Part shown: piece after piece, positions 48,331 through 58,253 of the stretch
How the letters are laid out: each line of letters opens with the position of its first letter
Position numbering within the stretch: position 1 is the first letter of the stretch
DNA from: Epiperipatus broadwayi
Lineage: Eukaryota > Onychophora > Udeonychophora > Euonychophora > Peripatidae
Length of the DNA stretch: 64,000 nt
Direction: 5' to 3'
NCBI GenBank assembly: GCA_028023455.1
Contig: JAQFVV010006274.1
Location: 2,294,001 to 2,358,000, forward strand
Program-made: the position numbers and the translations under genes
The notes under the pieces: generated by a model
Database searches by the model: none
Told to the model about the DNA's origin: nothing
What the model saw: the letters and a program-made list of their open reading frames with translations, nothing else

Positions 48331-48613
48331 TTGTTTTAATAAAGCATTTGGAGGATAAGATTATAAGTTTAAATGGAGATAAGAGGATAGTAAAAGTAAT
48401 GGTATTATTATCAAATTTTAATAGTGTTATAAATTTAAATGTTTGTGAATTTAATTTAAACTAAATTTTTTAAGAAGTGAGGGATGTATTTACCAAATGT
48501 ATACATTTATTTAAAAAGAATGGTTTTATAATTACTACAAAGGATGGGGTGTAAACTATCAGGTAGGTTAATTTGTAATAAATTTTATTATCCTTTTAAA
48601 ATATTTCATTCAA

Positions 48614-48753
48614 CACCAGTCAACACTTCGACAATCCTAACATCAATAACAATCAACAACTTTAAACTGTTGACAAGGCAATTTCCTTTTAACAATAACG
48701 ATGATTAATAAAGGTGTTGTTATTGATATTGGGATTGTCTAAGTGTTGACTGG
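48614..48753. repeat. Foldback family C, copy 1 (short)
   Basis: ACCAGTCAACACTTCGACAA (48615) faces TTGTCTAAGTGTTGACTGGT (48735-48754), and the pairing continues inward through CATCAATAACAA/TTGTTATTGATA. The loop of about 65 bp contains TTGACAAGGCAATTTCCTTTTAACA, also present in copy 2. It is followed by TAATGATTTCTTACAAACTC, which also follows copy 2, so the two copies share flanking sequence and may be parts of a larger repeat. Confidence 0.8.
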
Positions 48754-48890
48754 TTTTTAATGATTTCTTACAAACTCATTTAGCCTTGAGCATTATTACA
48801 CTTTGAACTCAGACTTTCAAGCTCCCTATAGCTATGCATTACATATTATATACTGATACATATAATCACATTCATGTGAAAAAGATAAAT

Positions 48891-48945
48891 GATCTTCAAT
48901 ATACATATTTCATGCTGAAACAGCACTCATCAGTTGGTTCAGATC
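48891..48945 (-). ncRNA. Intact type I hammerhead ribozyme motif
   Basis: Minus strand 48945 to 48891. Stem I: outer GATCT pairs with AGATC and inner CAA pairs with TTG, separated by the internal loop GAAC on one side and A on the other. Core CTGATGA. Stem II G-TGCTG, loop TTT, CAGCA-T (five Watson-Crick pairs plus G-U). GAAA. Stem III is minimal: AT, loop ATGT, AT. Position 17 is A, so cleavage is predicted between A48904 and T48903 of the minus strand. All invariant bases are present. A very short stem III and an internal loop in stem I are known features of hammerheads in Penelope-like elements, where activity often needs dimers. Confidence 0.75.
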
Positions 48946-49137
48946 ATCATCTCCCAAACACATATACAATTAGTGCTCAGTTTATATTAAGATAGCAAAC
49001 TTTAATGGAAAAATTTCAATCTGCTCCACCTTCTAACTCTTCAGCCATTTATATCAAATGAAAATCCTACTCTCAAAGCCATTGTTGATTTGCTATTTTA
49101 ATGTAAACTGAGCACTTATATATGTGTGGGAGATGGT

Positions 49138-49192
49138 GATCTGGAACAACTGGTGAATTTTTGTTCAACATGAAATATATATATTGAAGATC
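49138..49192 (+). ncRNA. Decayed hammerhead motif, right arm of foldback A copy 2
   Basis: Plus strand: GATCT, loop, CAA, CTGGTGA (A6 changed to G), stem II largely lost, GAAA, AT-only stem III, TTG, AAGATC. Stem I still pairs perfectly and the length is again 55 nt, but the core change should abolish cleavage. Confidence 0.5.
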
Positions 49193-49334
49193 ATTTATCT
49201 TTTTTACATATATGTAGTCATGTGTATCAGTTGTATAAGATGGAGTGATAGCTGTAGGGAGCTTGAAAGTTACAGTTCCAAGTCTTTACAATTACATTAA
49301 GTTTAGTATAAGCAATATACATATATATATATAT

Positions 49335-50392
49335 GAAAAACACAAGTTAAAACTTGCTAATGCTTGTATTTATGACAATAAATGGTGTTCTACCAAAAAC
49401 ACCGTGAAGCATAGTTTTTTGTTTACATAAACATCAGAGCATGCATTCACTATCTCTAACTTTAATTTCCACCTTCAGATCATGATTTCAAGCTATTTGC
49501 TATCGTCAGTGAAGGACAGGAATAAGAAAATAGATCTAAAAACAAACTCTGAGCATTTATGAAACAGTTTCTATTCAGCTTGCAAGTGTGAATCTTTTAG
49601 ACACGTAATGTCTTCAAACTCAGCATAGCAAGCCAGATAGCTACATGGGTCTGATCTCAGTTCAGCATCACCACATAGTAGAAGCCTCTGCAATATATAT
49701 TATTGCAAGAAAAACCCATGTAGCTATCTGGCTTGCTATGCTGAGTTTAAAGACATTACATGTCTAAAAGATTCACGCTTGCAAGCTGAATAGAAACTGT
49801 TTCATAAATGCTCAGAGTTTGTGTTTAGATCTTTTTCCTGTCCATCACTGACGATAGCAAATAGCTTGAAATCATGACCTGAAGGTGGAAATTAAAGTTA
49901 GAGATAGTGAATGCTTGTTCTGACGTTTATGTACCAAAAAACTATGCTTGATGGTGTTTTTGGTAAAATGCCATCTATTGTCATAAATACAAGCATTAGC
50001 AAGTTTTAACTTGTGTTTTTTTGTTTTTTATAAATGTACCTTTGAGGTCTTTTTTGCAATGATATATATTGCAGAGGCTTCTATGTGGTGATGCTGAACT
50101 GAGATCAGACCCATGTAGCTATCTGGCTGCTATGCTGAGTTTGAAGACATTACGTGTCTAAAAGATTCATGCTTGCAAGCTGAATAGAAACTGTTTCATA
50201 AACACTCAGAGTTTGTGTTTAGATCTATTTTCTTATTCCTGTCCTTCACTGACGATAGCAAATAGCTTGAAATCATGATCTGAAGGTGGAAATTAAAGTT
50301 AGAGATAGTGAATGCTTGCTCTGACATTTATTTAAACAAAAAACTACGCTTGATGGTGTTTTTGGTAGAACACCATCTATTGTCATATATAT
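49335..50392. repeat. Family D: inverted pair plus a direct third copy
   Basis: Unit D1 (49335-49700) is on the minus strand; D2 (49701-50040) and D3 (50052-50392) are on the plus strand. Shared blocks include CATGTAGCTATCTGGCTTGC, AAAAGATTCATGCTTGCAAG, GCTGAATAGAAACTGTTTCA, TGACGATAGCAAATAGCTTG, TTAGAGATAGTGAATGCTTG and a GGTGTTTTTGGTA block. D1 and D2 are nearly back to back, giving a palindrome with arms over 300 bp. D1 and D3 share the GCAGAGGCTTCTA..GATCAGACC end, which D2 lacks. Similarity is high, so the rearrangement is recent. No coding frame recognised. Confidence 0.9.
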
Positions 50393-50394
50393 AT

Positions 50395-52581
50395 TGTAAC
50401 GATCCGGGGAAGGTAGACTTACGTAATCTGCACTACAGGGCGCCATCTAGGCATTTGAACCTAGAAAAATTTATAAAGTAGGCAGATACTTAAGTAAAAA
50501 AAAAAAAATTTTTTTTTTTAAATTTTGATTCCGGTCGTTAGCCCATGTCACTAGCTCAGTGGAATAGCAGAGATTTAATAAGATAATCTAAGAGTATATA
50601 TAAAAAAAAGGAATAAAATAAGCCACTGCCAGTAATTAACATACAAACATTTATTTATGCACATATATATAAGATTTAAAATTATTTTAGTATTAGTTTT
50701 ACATTTCAAAATTTAACATTATTTTTAACTTTACCTTAGATTTTAATTTACATTTTAATTTCTATTATATTATCAGTTTACATTTTAATTAAGTTCACAC
50801 AGATGGGATTATAAAAGCTTGTTTTAATATGTTGCTATAGATCGGTTACATAGATTACACGGTTAAACACATTTCAAAGTAAACATAAACGATCAAAATA
50901 CAAAATTATTGATTACTGACAATTGCGGAGGGAAATTTATACGTAACCCAATAGTATTCACCATAAGATACTTGCATTGTCACCAATAACTTAAAAGACA
51001 TCCGAATAAATACATTTTTGATACTCACCGTAAGGTATCATTATTTATCGAATGTCTATATATTTTGATCAAATATGGAAACGCAAAACATAGTTAACCA
51101 ATAAACAATCCATGCAAGCGTCTATAAACAACTTAAATTTAATGCATTTCTATTTAGGGTCGAGTATGAATAGACCACATAAATTTGCTTTTGAAAATAA
51201 ACATTCTATCCCTATTTAACCTTAGGTTAAAATTCGTAGTCAAACTGGCATCAATTCATCTGATATATCGATGTATTCAATGTAATAAAATACGGCAGCA
51301 CAAAAAGTTAAGAGAAGAAATTGCTTCTCATGAGATAGGAATATTACATCTATCTGCAAAGAAGAGCAATAAAACAAAAAACTCCATAGAAAGGAACTGC
51401 AGTATCCGACTTATAATTCCTTCCATAGGCAAACGGAAGTGTGTGGCGTATGAAGCGATTCTGCCCGTAGCGAATCAATATTACATCTACTAATCACACC
51501 AATATATCCAATCCATTGACCCAATTTAACCACGAACCAAATAACCTAAGATTACCCTCCCCTAATATAACTTTACAAATCTATACAGCCATTCACACCC
51601 GACTTAAGTTTAACATTGATATATTTTAATTTATCGGAAAACAGAAATCATAAATAAACTTAAAGAACAAAATTAAATAAATGGAAATGATATTACACAA
51701 ATAAATAAAAAATACATCAAATAACATTTTAACTACTTTAGTCAGATAGGAAACTAATGCAATTATTTTAAATACGAAAAGTTTTTAACTTAACGTTCAT
51801 TAATTGTAAAGTTCTTACGGTTTTAAACAGTTCACCTTTATCTGTCGTTTTTAAGTTTGAACGGGAATTCCCACGCCGTCCTGAAGATATTGGTATAAAT
51901 TTAGCTGATGTTTTATTTATTCATTTGGAGGTTTTTTAATTTAGTTGGTCCTCAATGTAAAAAACGATAGTTCATTTCTCTTTCTTTCTTTGGCAAAACT
52001 GAAGTGATTGAATCGTGCGTCTCTTCAATCGCTTCTCCCGCACCTCCGCACTAACACCTATCTGTCACATTGTAATAATCATAATCCAGTCACTAACTAA
52101 TAATTTCCAAACTTGTCCTTTTATATTACTTTGAAAGATTGACTTAACATTACGTCATCGATGTGTTGATCCTTTTCGTTGAGGTCCGATTTCCCAATGG
52201 ATTTATTTCATTTGCTAAAAGTTTTTATTGTTTTCCTATCTGACCAATGTTTTTACATTTAAATGCCCAAGGCTGGTTTACATTTGACTAATTAAATTTA
52301 TCATTTCCATTTCTGATTAATTAACCTGTTTTCCAAATCAAAGATATATTTTTATCTCTAAATCTTTTTAAGTTTTTGTTTTAAAATACCTTTTCTATTT
52401 TTAATACAGTTTTATTTTAATAATTTTTTTTATCTGTGCGATTTAATATATACGAGTTTAAGATGATATTTAATTTCAATTTTTAATTCTTAAAGAAAAT
52501 TTTTAAATGCGAACTTTTTAATTTACTTTCATGTTTAATAAATATAAAAAAACAATGTAACGAACGTCTGTGCTCGTTACA
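50395..52581. mobile_element. 2.19-kb TG...CA element, probable solo LTR or LTR-derived element
   Basis: It begins TGTAACGATCCGGGGAAGG and ends GTGCTCGTTACA, so the ends are inverted TGTAACGA/TCGTTACA. The flanks are TA repeats on both sides, so a 4-6 bp target duplication (ATAT) is consistent but not proven. Its composition and CpG content differ sharply from the neighbours. A GGGCGCCATCT block near the start resembles the 5-prime ends of some animal Gypsy LTRs. No RT, integrase or gag is seen. The 102-codon frame at 51185-51493 is unrecognised. Alternatives are an unusually long solo LTR or a non-autonomous LTR derivative. Confidence 0.55.
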
Positions 52582-52591
52582 ATATATATAT

Positions 52592-52968
52592 AATCATTAG
52601 AATCAGTCAGCACTTAGGCAATCAACAATCTCATCCTTTTGCCAAGGCAATCTACTTTTAACAGTAAAGGAGAAATCCCACATTTATAGTCCAATATATT
52701 TATATAGACACTAAAGTTTGCAACTTGATTGGAGAGATTGAAATTATTGATACAAAGAAGTTTAAATAAACCTCCTTAAACAGATAAATATAATCTGTTG
52801 TGAATGCAGATTAATAAATAGTCAATTATAACATTACAAACTGCAATTACAATTTTCAAATTGAACCCAAAGTGTTACTTAAATAAGTGTAATGATGTTC
52901 AAGGCTAAATGAGTTTATTGTTACTGATATTGGGATTGTTTAAGTGTTGGCTGATTTTAATGATTACT
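52592..52968. repeat. Foldback/TIR family C, copy 2
   Basis: AATCATTAGAATCAGTCAGC (52592) and CACTTAGGCAATC face GATTGTTTAAGTGTTGGCTG and ATTTTAATGATT (to 52965). The inner left block TTGCCAAGGCAATCTACTTTTAACA matches the loop of copy 1. Near the right end AAGTGTAATGATGTTCAAGG-CTAAATGAG is the reverse complement of sequence flanking copy 1 (48775-48800), showing a more complex shared structure. Confidence 0.7.
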
Positions 52969-53700
52969 TATAAACCCATTTAACTTTGAACATTATTAAA
53001 CTTTATATATATATTGTAATGGTCCACCAGAAAAGGGGGTCACATCTCATTATGGTCAGACCTAGGGTCTTTGGGTAGGGTGCTGTAAATGATGCAATAA
53101 AGTATCTAACTAATGATCATATCTACCTCCAATGGGCTAGCTCTAAGTTTACACATTAAATTCAGATACAATTTAGTCTAGTTCATCCATGCCTCACCCC
53201 TCTTTCAGATTCTTTTACATCTCAGTATTCAAACTCAGGGAGAATGTTATCTTCAGCCCTCTTCTGGGGTGAATTCACTTTGCATAGCAACTGTCACACA
53301 TCTGTATAGGTTCTCAATGACTTAAGATGCATCCAATCATATTACTGTATCATTATATATATGGAAAAGATGTGTGTGTGTGTGCACTATATATAGTCAA
53401 ATAAATTCATGAATGGGTGGGTGTATGAATGATTCTGATAAACTAGTGACCAGTTAAATTTTAAATCAAATTTAACAACTTTTATTAATAACAAATAAAA
53501 TTTAAAGCTCATTTAACATAATAAAAAATGCAGTTATATGTGTCAAGTATGCATTTCTACCATATCAATTAAAATTATCCATAATTCCAATCCATACCCG
53601 TGGCAGAGATACATATATCAACACTCATTATTTACAAAACAAATTAAATTAACAAAAAAATCATGATTACATCAACCATGAAGCTGACTGACTAATTTAC
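52969..53700. other. Unassigned repeat-like sequence after TA run
   Basis: At 53014 a second TGTAATGGTCC-type start follows a TATATATAT run, like the element at 50395, but no matching end could be fixed; GTTACA at 53705 is possible but weak. GTGTGTGTG at 53372. Confidence 0.35.
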
Positions 53701-53706
53701 AATGTT

Positions 53707-53712
53707 ACACAA

Positions 53713-53748
<36 letters not shown>
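53707..53748 (+). repeat. Compound (CA)n(TA)n microsatellite
   Basis: About 25 bp of CA followed directly by about 15 bp of TA. Confidence 0.95.
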
Positions 53749-53749
<1 letters not shown>

Positions 53750-55437
53750 ATAGCCTCATTGCTGAATTCCAATAATTGATGCTCCATCTTCTTTGGGATC
53801 CCCTGTCTAAGTATGGTTGTTATGTTTGACAGAAAAGAACATCGACACAGGAAGATTAATCATTCACACAGAATGACATAAATATAATGACTATTAGCTA
53901 AAATAAACAACACAAATTCTGTCCTGTATTAGTGCATGTAATTAATATGGAATAGTATCAAAACTTTTAACTAATTCCATATTATGTGGTGGTGATCAAA
54001 ATGAGAGTCAGTACAGAGGGAACTGACCTAAACTTTATTTACATTAAAAAATATTATATAAGGTAATAATCCCCCCCCCCCATTGCACTATGTTGCTTTT
54101 AAACATATGGACTCTTCCAAGTGTAGGCACATTGAAATTGCTAAATGTATAAATAAAATGAGAATAGACTTTTAAGAACATAAAAAAAAAATCTAACACT
54201 TAATAAATCAAATTTTCTTCAATCATCCAGATTAAAGTTCATGAATCTACATGAATCTAGCAATAATGTTTCTCATGGATACCGTCTATCAACCTTCTTT
54301 TCATTATACTCTGGTCTTTCCTCAATTGTTTGGATTCCTCAGCTACATGCTTGGAATGATGTTGCTTCTATTTTCCGCAGCTGCTTTCCTCCTGGATCAA
54401 TTCAGATATTTCATATGGGACCTTTGATGTTTCTTTAGGCATTATATAGATAAATGAATTAAATTATTACAATTCTATGGTTGGGAGAATAGCACTTTGG
54501 GTTCTATGGTGACTTTATTTAGCCAGAATACATTGCTTAGTACTTTATAATAGATTTAATTTTCTTCAGTTCATTATTTGGCATTTAGCAAATTATATAA
54601 AAGAAAAATTTTACTTCATCATTTATCTATATAAGCTGACAATGTACTCTTTCCTTTTCTCCTCATTTGAACAATAGCACAGTCTTTTATTTTTAATTAT
54701 CAACTCAAAATCAGTTCAGTTGTTTCGTTAAACTGCTAGAAATGATCAACTTTCCTTATTTTAAAAATTGATTACAATTTCTTTCAACTTTTTGCGATGT
54801 GAAAATTATACAACCGATACAGAATTTTCTAACAAATCATCCATCTTTCCTTGCAATCTAAGATTTGATCTTGAGATATTGGTTGTGTGTGGTTATCCTA
54901 TCCTTTGATAAATAATAAAAGACAACAGAAATGAACTGGGTTTGCTTTTATACCATGCATAGTTTCCATTGCTTAGTATACAAGCTTTTCCATTTCCTCT
55001 TTCATTGCTGCAGTTGTCTATTGTTGCAGGTACTAAATGATTGTAGTTAAAGTTACATAATAAAATTCTACTCTCATTTTCTAACATTAGGTTGCCTAGG
55101 TATTGATTTGACATTAGGTCATCGCTGTCTACTAAGTTGAAGTTATAAATCATGATGTCTAATACATTGACAAAGACCTTATTGTTAGTATATATATGAA
55201 AGATCTTACTACATGGTCTTTATTAATTTACTTTGAAAAAAATAAATTATCCCATTGTGACATTATTTAATTTAAGATTTAATAAAACTAATTTTTGTCA
55301 CATGTTTGTATATATATGTATATTTGCTTTATAAAAAAATTGATAGTGCATATCCAACTATCTATTATCTAGTTATGTTTTAAATGGGTTTGATTTGCTG
55401 TTGTAGATAAATAAGGGCTGGTCTAGACAGGATTGTG
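53749..55437. other. AT-rich intergenic sequence
   Basis: A C11 tract at 54070-54080. Open frames at 54241-54438 (plus) and 54893-55153 (minus) have no recognisable domain. Confidence 0.45.
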
Positions 55438-55451
55438 AGCTATCCTAACAA

Positions 55452-55505
<54 letters not shown>

Positions 55506-55545
55506 TTGTTAGGATAGCTATATATATATATATAGATATATATAT
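55438..55545. repeat. TA microsatellite inside an 18-bp inverted repeat
   Basis: AGCTATCCTAACAACTTA (55438-55455) and its exact complement TAAGTTGTTAGGATAGCT (55502-55519) flank a TA run, and a second TA run follows to 55545. It would form a perfect cruciform. Confidence 0.95.
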
Positions 55546-55726
55546 AAGATTAAAGAGGTAATATTGAAGGTAGATAAAAGATGTATTTATATTTAATGAT
55601 ACAAATAACATAAATGATAATGGGCTGAAGATAGAATAGTAGAGGATTTAAGAATAAAAAATAATTTTTATTGAGAAACTTAAAAATAGCTATAAGATAA
55701 TTTCAAAGAAAGGTTAAAAGTATTAA
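55546..55726. other. AT-rich sequence upstream of the Gypsy remnant
   Basis: Purine-rich plus strand, no LTR recognised. The second Gypsy copy at 63781 lacks this part. Confidence 0.4.
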
Positions 55727-55940
55727 TATTAAATTTTGTTCTATAAATATAGAAGAAGTTAGAGGTATGAGTAATCAAAGCAAATTGCAATAAGTTTTTA
55801 TGAAAAAAAAGGTTTGTTAGAAAAATTAGTAACATTTTGAGAAATGAAAGAGAATTTTGGTTTCAGAAATAATGAAGGGAAGAGGTTTAATAAATATAAT
55901 GAAAATAAGAAGAGGATGTTGATATTATTATTAAGACATT
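55727..55940 (+). pseudogene. Gag-like region of the Gypsy remnant
   Basis: Shares with 63781-64000 the blocks TTAAATTTTGTTCTATAA, AGTAATCAAAGCA/GAATAATCAAAGCA, TAAGTTTTTAT and AGAGAATT..GGTT. Several frames give charged peptides such as NNEGKRFNKYNENKK. Placement as gag rests only on its position upstream of pol and may be wrong. Confidence 0.4.
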
Positions 55941-55999
55941 TTAGAAAGAAATTGTACAGAACATGCAGAATGGATTAAATTTGAATGAAAAGAAATTGA

Positions 56000-56640
56000 T
56001 ATGTAATATACAATATTTAGCAAAGCATCTGGAACACTTATAGATGTTTTTCAAAGAATGTTACTCCAAAATCATGAAAATTAGCTTGGAGCAATGCACC
56101 ACAACTGTAAAAGAAATTACTTTTCTGGATCATTTAATTAATGAACATAGTATCCAGCTCCATCCAAAAAAGGTTGTGACTATACATTGTTTCCCCATGC
56201 CAAAGACAGTAAAACAATTAAAATTTTTTTTGGTCTATGTAATCATTAACATAAATTTTATGAGAATTTTTTGGAGATACTTTGTTTATCTAAATTATGC
56301 AAGAAAACTGAAAAGTGGAGGTGGACCACTAAACACACTGCAGAGTTGAATAGAATTAAACTATCCAAACTTTAGTAAATTTTTCTACCTACAAACAGAT
56401 AGCAGTTACTATGGTCTAGGAGTAGTACTATTTCAACTTTATGATAATCAGGTGCCTTATGTTTTATATTTCTTAAGTAGACTCTTAAGGAAGCAGAACT
56501 GAAGTACTCCATCATGGAAAAAAAGACACTAGATGTTCTCTTAGCATTCCAGAAATTGTACCAGCTTTTTCTAGGCTCAGAAGTGATTGCTTTATCTGAC
56601 CATAGATGCTTAGAATTTTTGAATTGAAGTTATCTCAATA
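56000..56640 (+). pseudogene. Gypsy reverse transcriptase C-terminus and RNase H
   Basis: KHLEHL near 56020, then LEQCTTTVKEITFLDHLINE, PKKVVTIHCFPMPKTVKQLK and FFLVYV (the E-K-C..FLGH..P-x-K-V..PxPKxVKQLRxFLG series) in the frame 56044-56349. Next come LQTDSSYYGLGVVLFQ (the RNase H T-D-A-S box), a short disrupted stretch, and ALSDHRCLEFLN (T-D-H..L box) to about 56620. Polymerase palm motifs are absent, so it cannot act. Confidence 0.85.
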
Positions 56641-57239
56641 ATGAGAGACTCATTATGTAGGGCTCATATCTCCAGCAATTCAATTATAGTGACATCTGCA
56701 TTGAAGGGTGAAAGAATATTCCTGCAGAAATTCTTAGCTACCATACTATCAATAGTGTATCACAACATCCTGATACTTAAAACATAATTATTGGTAACAT
56801 AAATTTGGTTAGGAATGAACCTATAGTTGAAAATTATGATAACTCACTATGATTCAAAATCAGGATCACAAATTAAATAAAATCACGACTATCTTAAATA
56901 ATCATGCTAATCTAAGTTCTAAAAGGTCCATAAAAATAATTTTTCAAAAATATAAAACTCATCAAATCATATTAATGTATAATGTTAATGTTAATAATGG
57001 TGGATCATCGAAAATTGTTGTGCCATAGTCCATTATTGACAAATTAATAGTGTACATACATTGTAGTTAAGAACATTACATTGCTCCTAAAATTATGTAT
57101 ATTTTTAAATCCATATTTTACTAAAATAAAATATATCATAAAATAATCAAAAAAATTAAAACCTGTGATATCAAGATCTCAAATCTAAATATTGTAGTAA
57201 ATCATATGCAAATGTATTGCAGCCTATAATCCCTAATTG

Positions 57240-57990
57240 ATACCTAATTTAATTATTAGAAATCAATTTATATGGACCTCTTTCACCATTCTATTAGCAA
57301 AAGTTTATATTAGTTACATATGATGTGTTTTCAAAGTTAGTATTGGCTTAACCCAAACCTAAAACTAATGATAAAAATGTTATTAGATTCTTGATGGAAT
57401 ATCAGTTTCCATTTATAGGTAAACCTGATATGATATTGATAAATCATGACACTGCATTTATTTCTAATAAATGGAGTGACTGAGTTTGAGTTCAAATATT
57501 AAGTACATTATAAGCTCCATAAGGAATCAGCAATCAAATCTTGTGAGCACATAATGCAGGAGCTTAGTAGACTCTTTAAAATTTATGTTTACAATGACCA
57601 TAAACAATGGGTTTATAAGATCCCTGAGGTCATAAAAACATCAATGTAATGTATAATGAGTCTACAGGCTTTATTCCTATAAGACTTCACTATGCTAAAC
57701 ATGAGCTTTTATTAACTTAACACTCTTTGGGAAGAAATTAATAGTAATAGTGATATTGAAAAAGCTAAGGTTATGCTTCAAGTTATGAGTAAAAAAGAAT
57801 CAAAAGTTCTTGGAATGAACCATACCCATTTAGAGTAAATGACTTAGTACTTGTGAGAACCCCATATGTTAGCCATATCCAAAAAACTGAATTTAGAAAA
57901 TTTTTAAGCCCATACAAAAGTCCTTATAAAATATTGAGTTGAGTGGTAGAGAATGCTTTCATGCTCTAGACTCCAGATGGCATGAAAGGA
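57240..57990 (+). pseudogene. Gypsy integrase remnant
   Basis: With frame shifts: MDLFHHSISKSLY (D-L-F-G-P-F-P..., first catalytic Asp kept), then the segment around ILINHDTAFISNKW (D-H-G-T-Q-F box, second Asp), then CEHIMQELSRLFKIYVYNDH with catalytic-Glu-region decay (E of ..ERxMRELSRF changed to H), and near the end VNDLVLVRTPYVSHIQKTEF and SPYKSPYKIL, the C-terminal GDLVLVR..GPYKI module. It would join cDNA to the genome. Inactive. Confidence 0.8.
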
Positions 57991-58239
57991 AGATAAAATA
58001 CCCCTCAGTAGAGTGAATTACTAATGTTAAGTGTTTTATGATTATAAATGAAATTTAAATGCATAAATTTGAAGTTACTAGAATTGAATGCAAGTTATAA
58101 TAGTTTCAATCAATGTCAAATGTGATGTATTTTTGATGAATAATTGTCTTTAAATTTTTAAGTCATATGAATTGAAATAGTTGGTATGATACTAATTGTT
58201 AATTTAATAAACGAGTATTATAAAATTTAAAATTTAGTT

Positions 58240-58253
58240 GAAGGGAAGGGAAA
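58240..58253 (+). promoter_or_regulatory. Polypurine tract, probable start of 3-prime LTR
   Basis: GAAGGGAAGGGAAA follows the integrase region by about 230 bp, the expected place for plus-strand primer formation. The next bases TTATAGTCC could be a decayed LTR start (TGTAGTCC). The LTR end was not fixed; AATAAAGTATTGAGTATTTACA near 59970-59992 is a candidate. Confidence 0.45.

Larger units (their letters stand above)
48802..49282 (-). repeat. Foldback family A, copy 2
   Basis: Left arm begins TTTGAACTCAGACTTTCAAG and faces GCTTGAAAGT.ACAGTTCCAA at the right end. The arms include GTTCAGATCATCATCTCCC/GGGAGATGGTGATCTGG. The loop (about 49010-49085) is the reverse complement of the loop of copy 1: GAAAATCCTACT here against AGAAGGATTTTC there. 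The copy is therefore inserted in the opposite direction. Each arm carries a hammerhead site, and the left one is intact. Confidence 0.87.
55727..58253 (+). mobile_element. Ty3/Gypsy LTR retrotransposon remnant, internally deleted
   Basis: Plus strand: a region repeated at 63781-64000 (gag-like), the end of RT (56000-56349), RNase H (56380-56640), a linker (56640-56760), integrase (57260-57990) and a polypurine tract (58240-58253). Protease and the RT palm with YIDD are missing, so an internal deletion lies near 55940-56000. Stops throughout. No 5-prime LTR is identified. The order RT-RH-IN is Gypsy type. Confidence 0.8.

Noticed and set aside
51185-51493. 102-codon frame in the TG...CA element
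   Set aside because: No retroviral or other domain is recognisable; it is kept only as a remark in that entry.
53014-53706. Second LTR-like element (TGTAATGGTCC start, GTTACA end)
   Set aside because: The ends match over only five bases, no target duplication is visible, and there is no similarity to the element at 50395.
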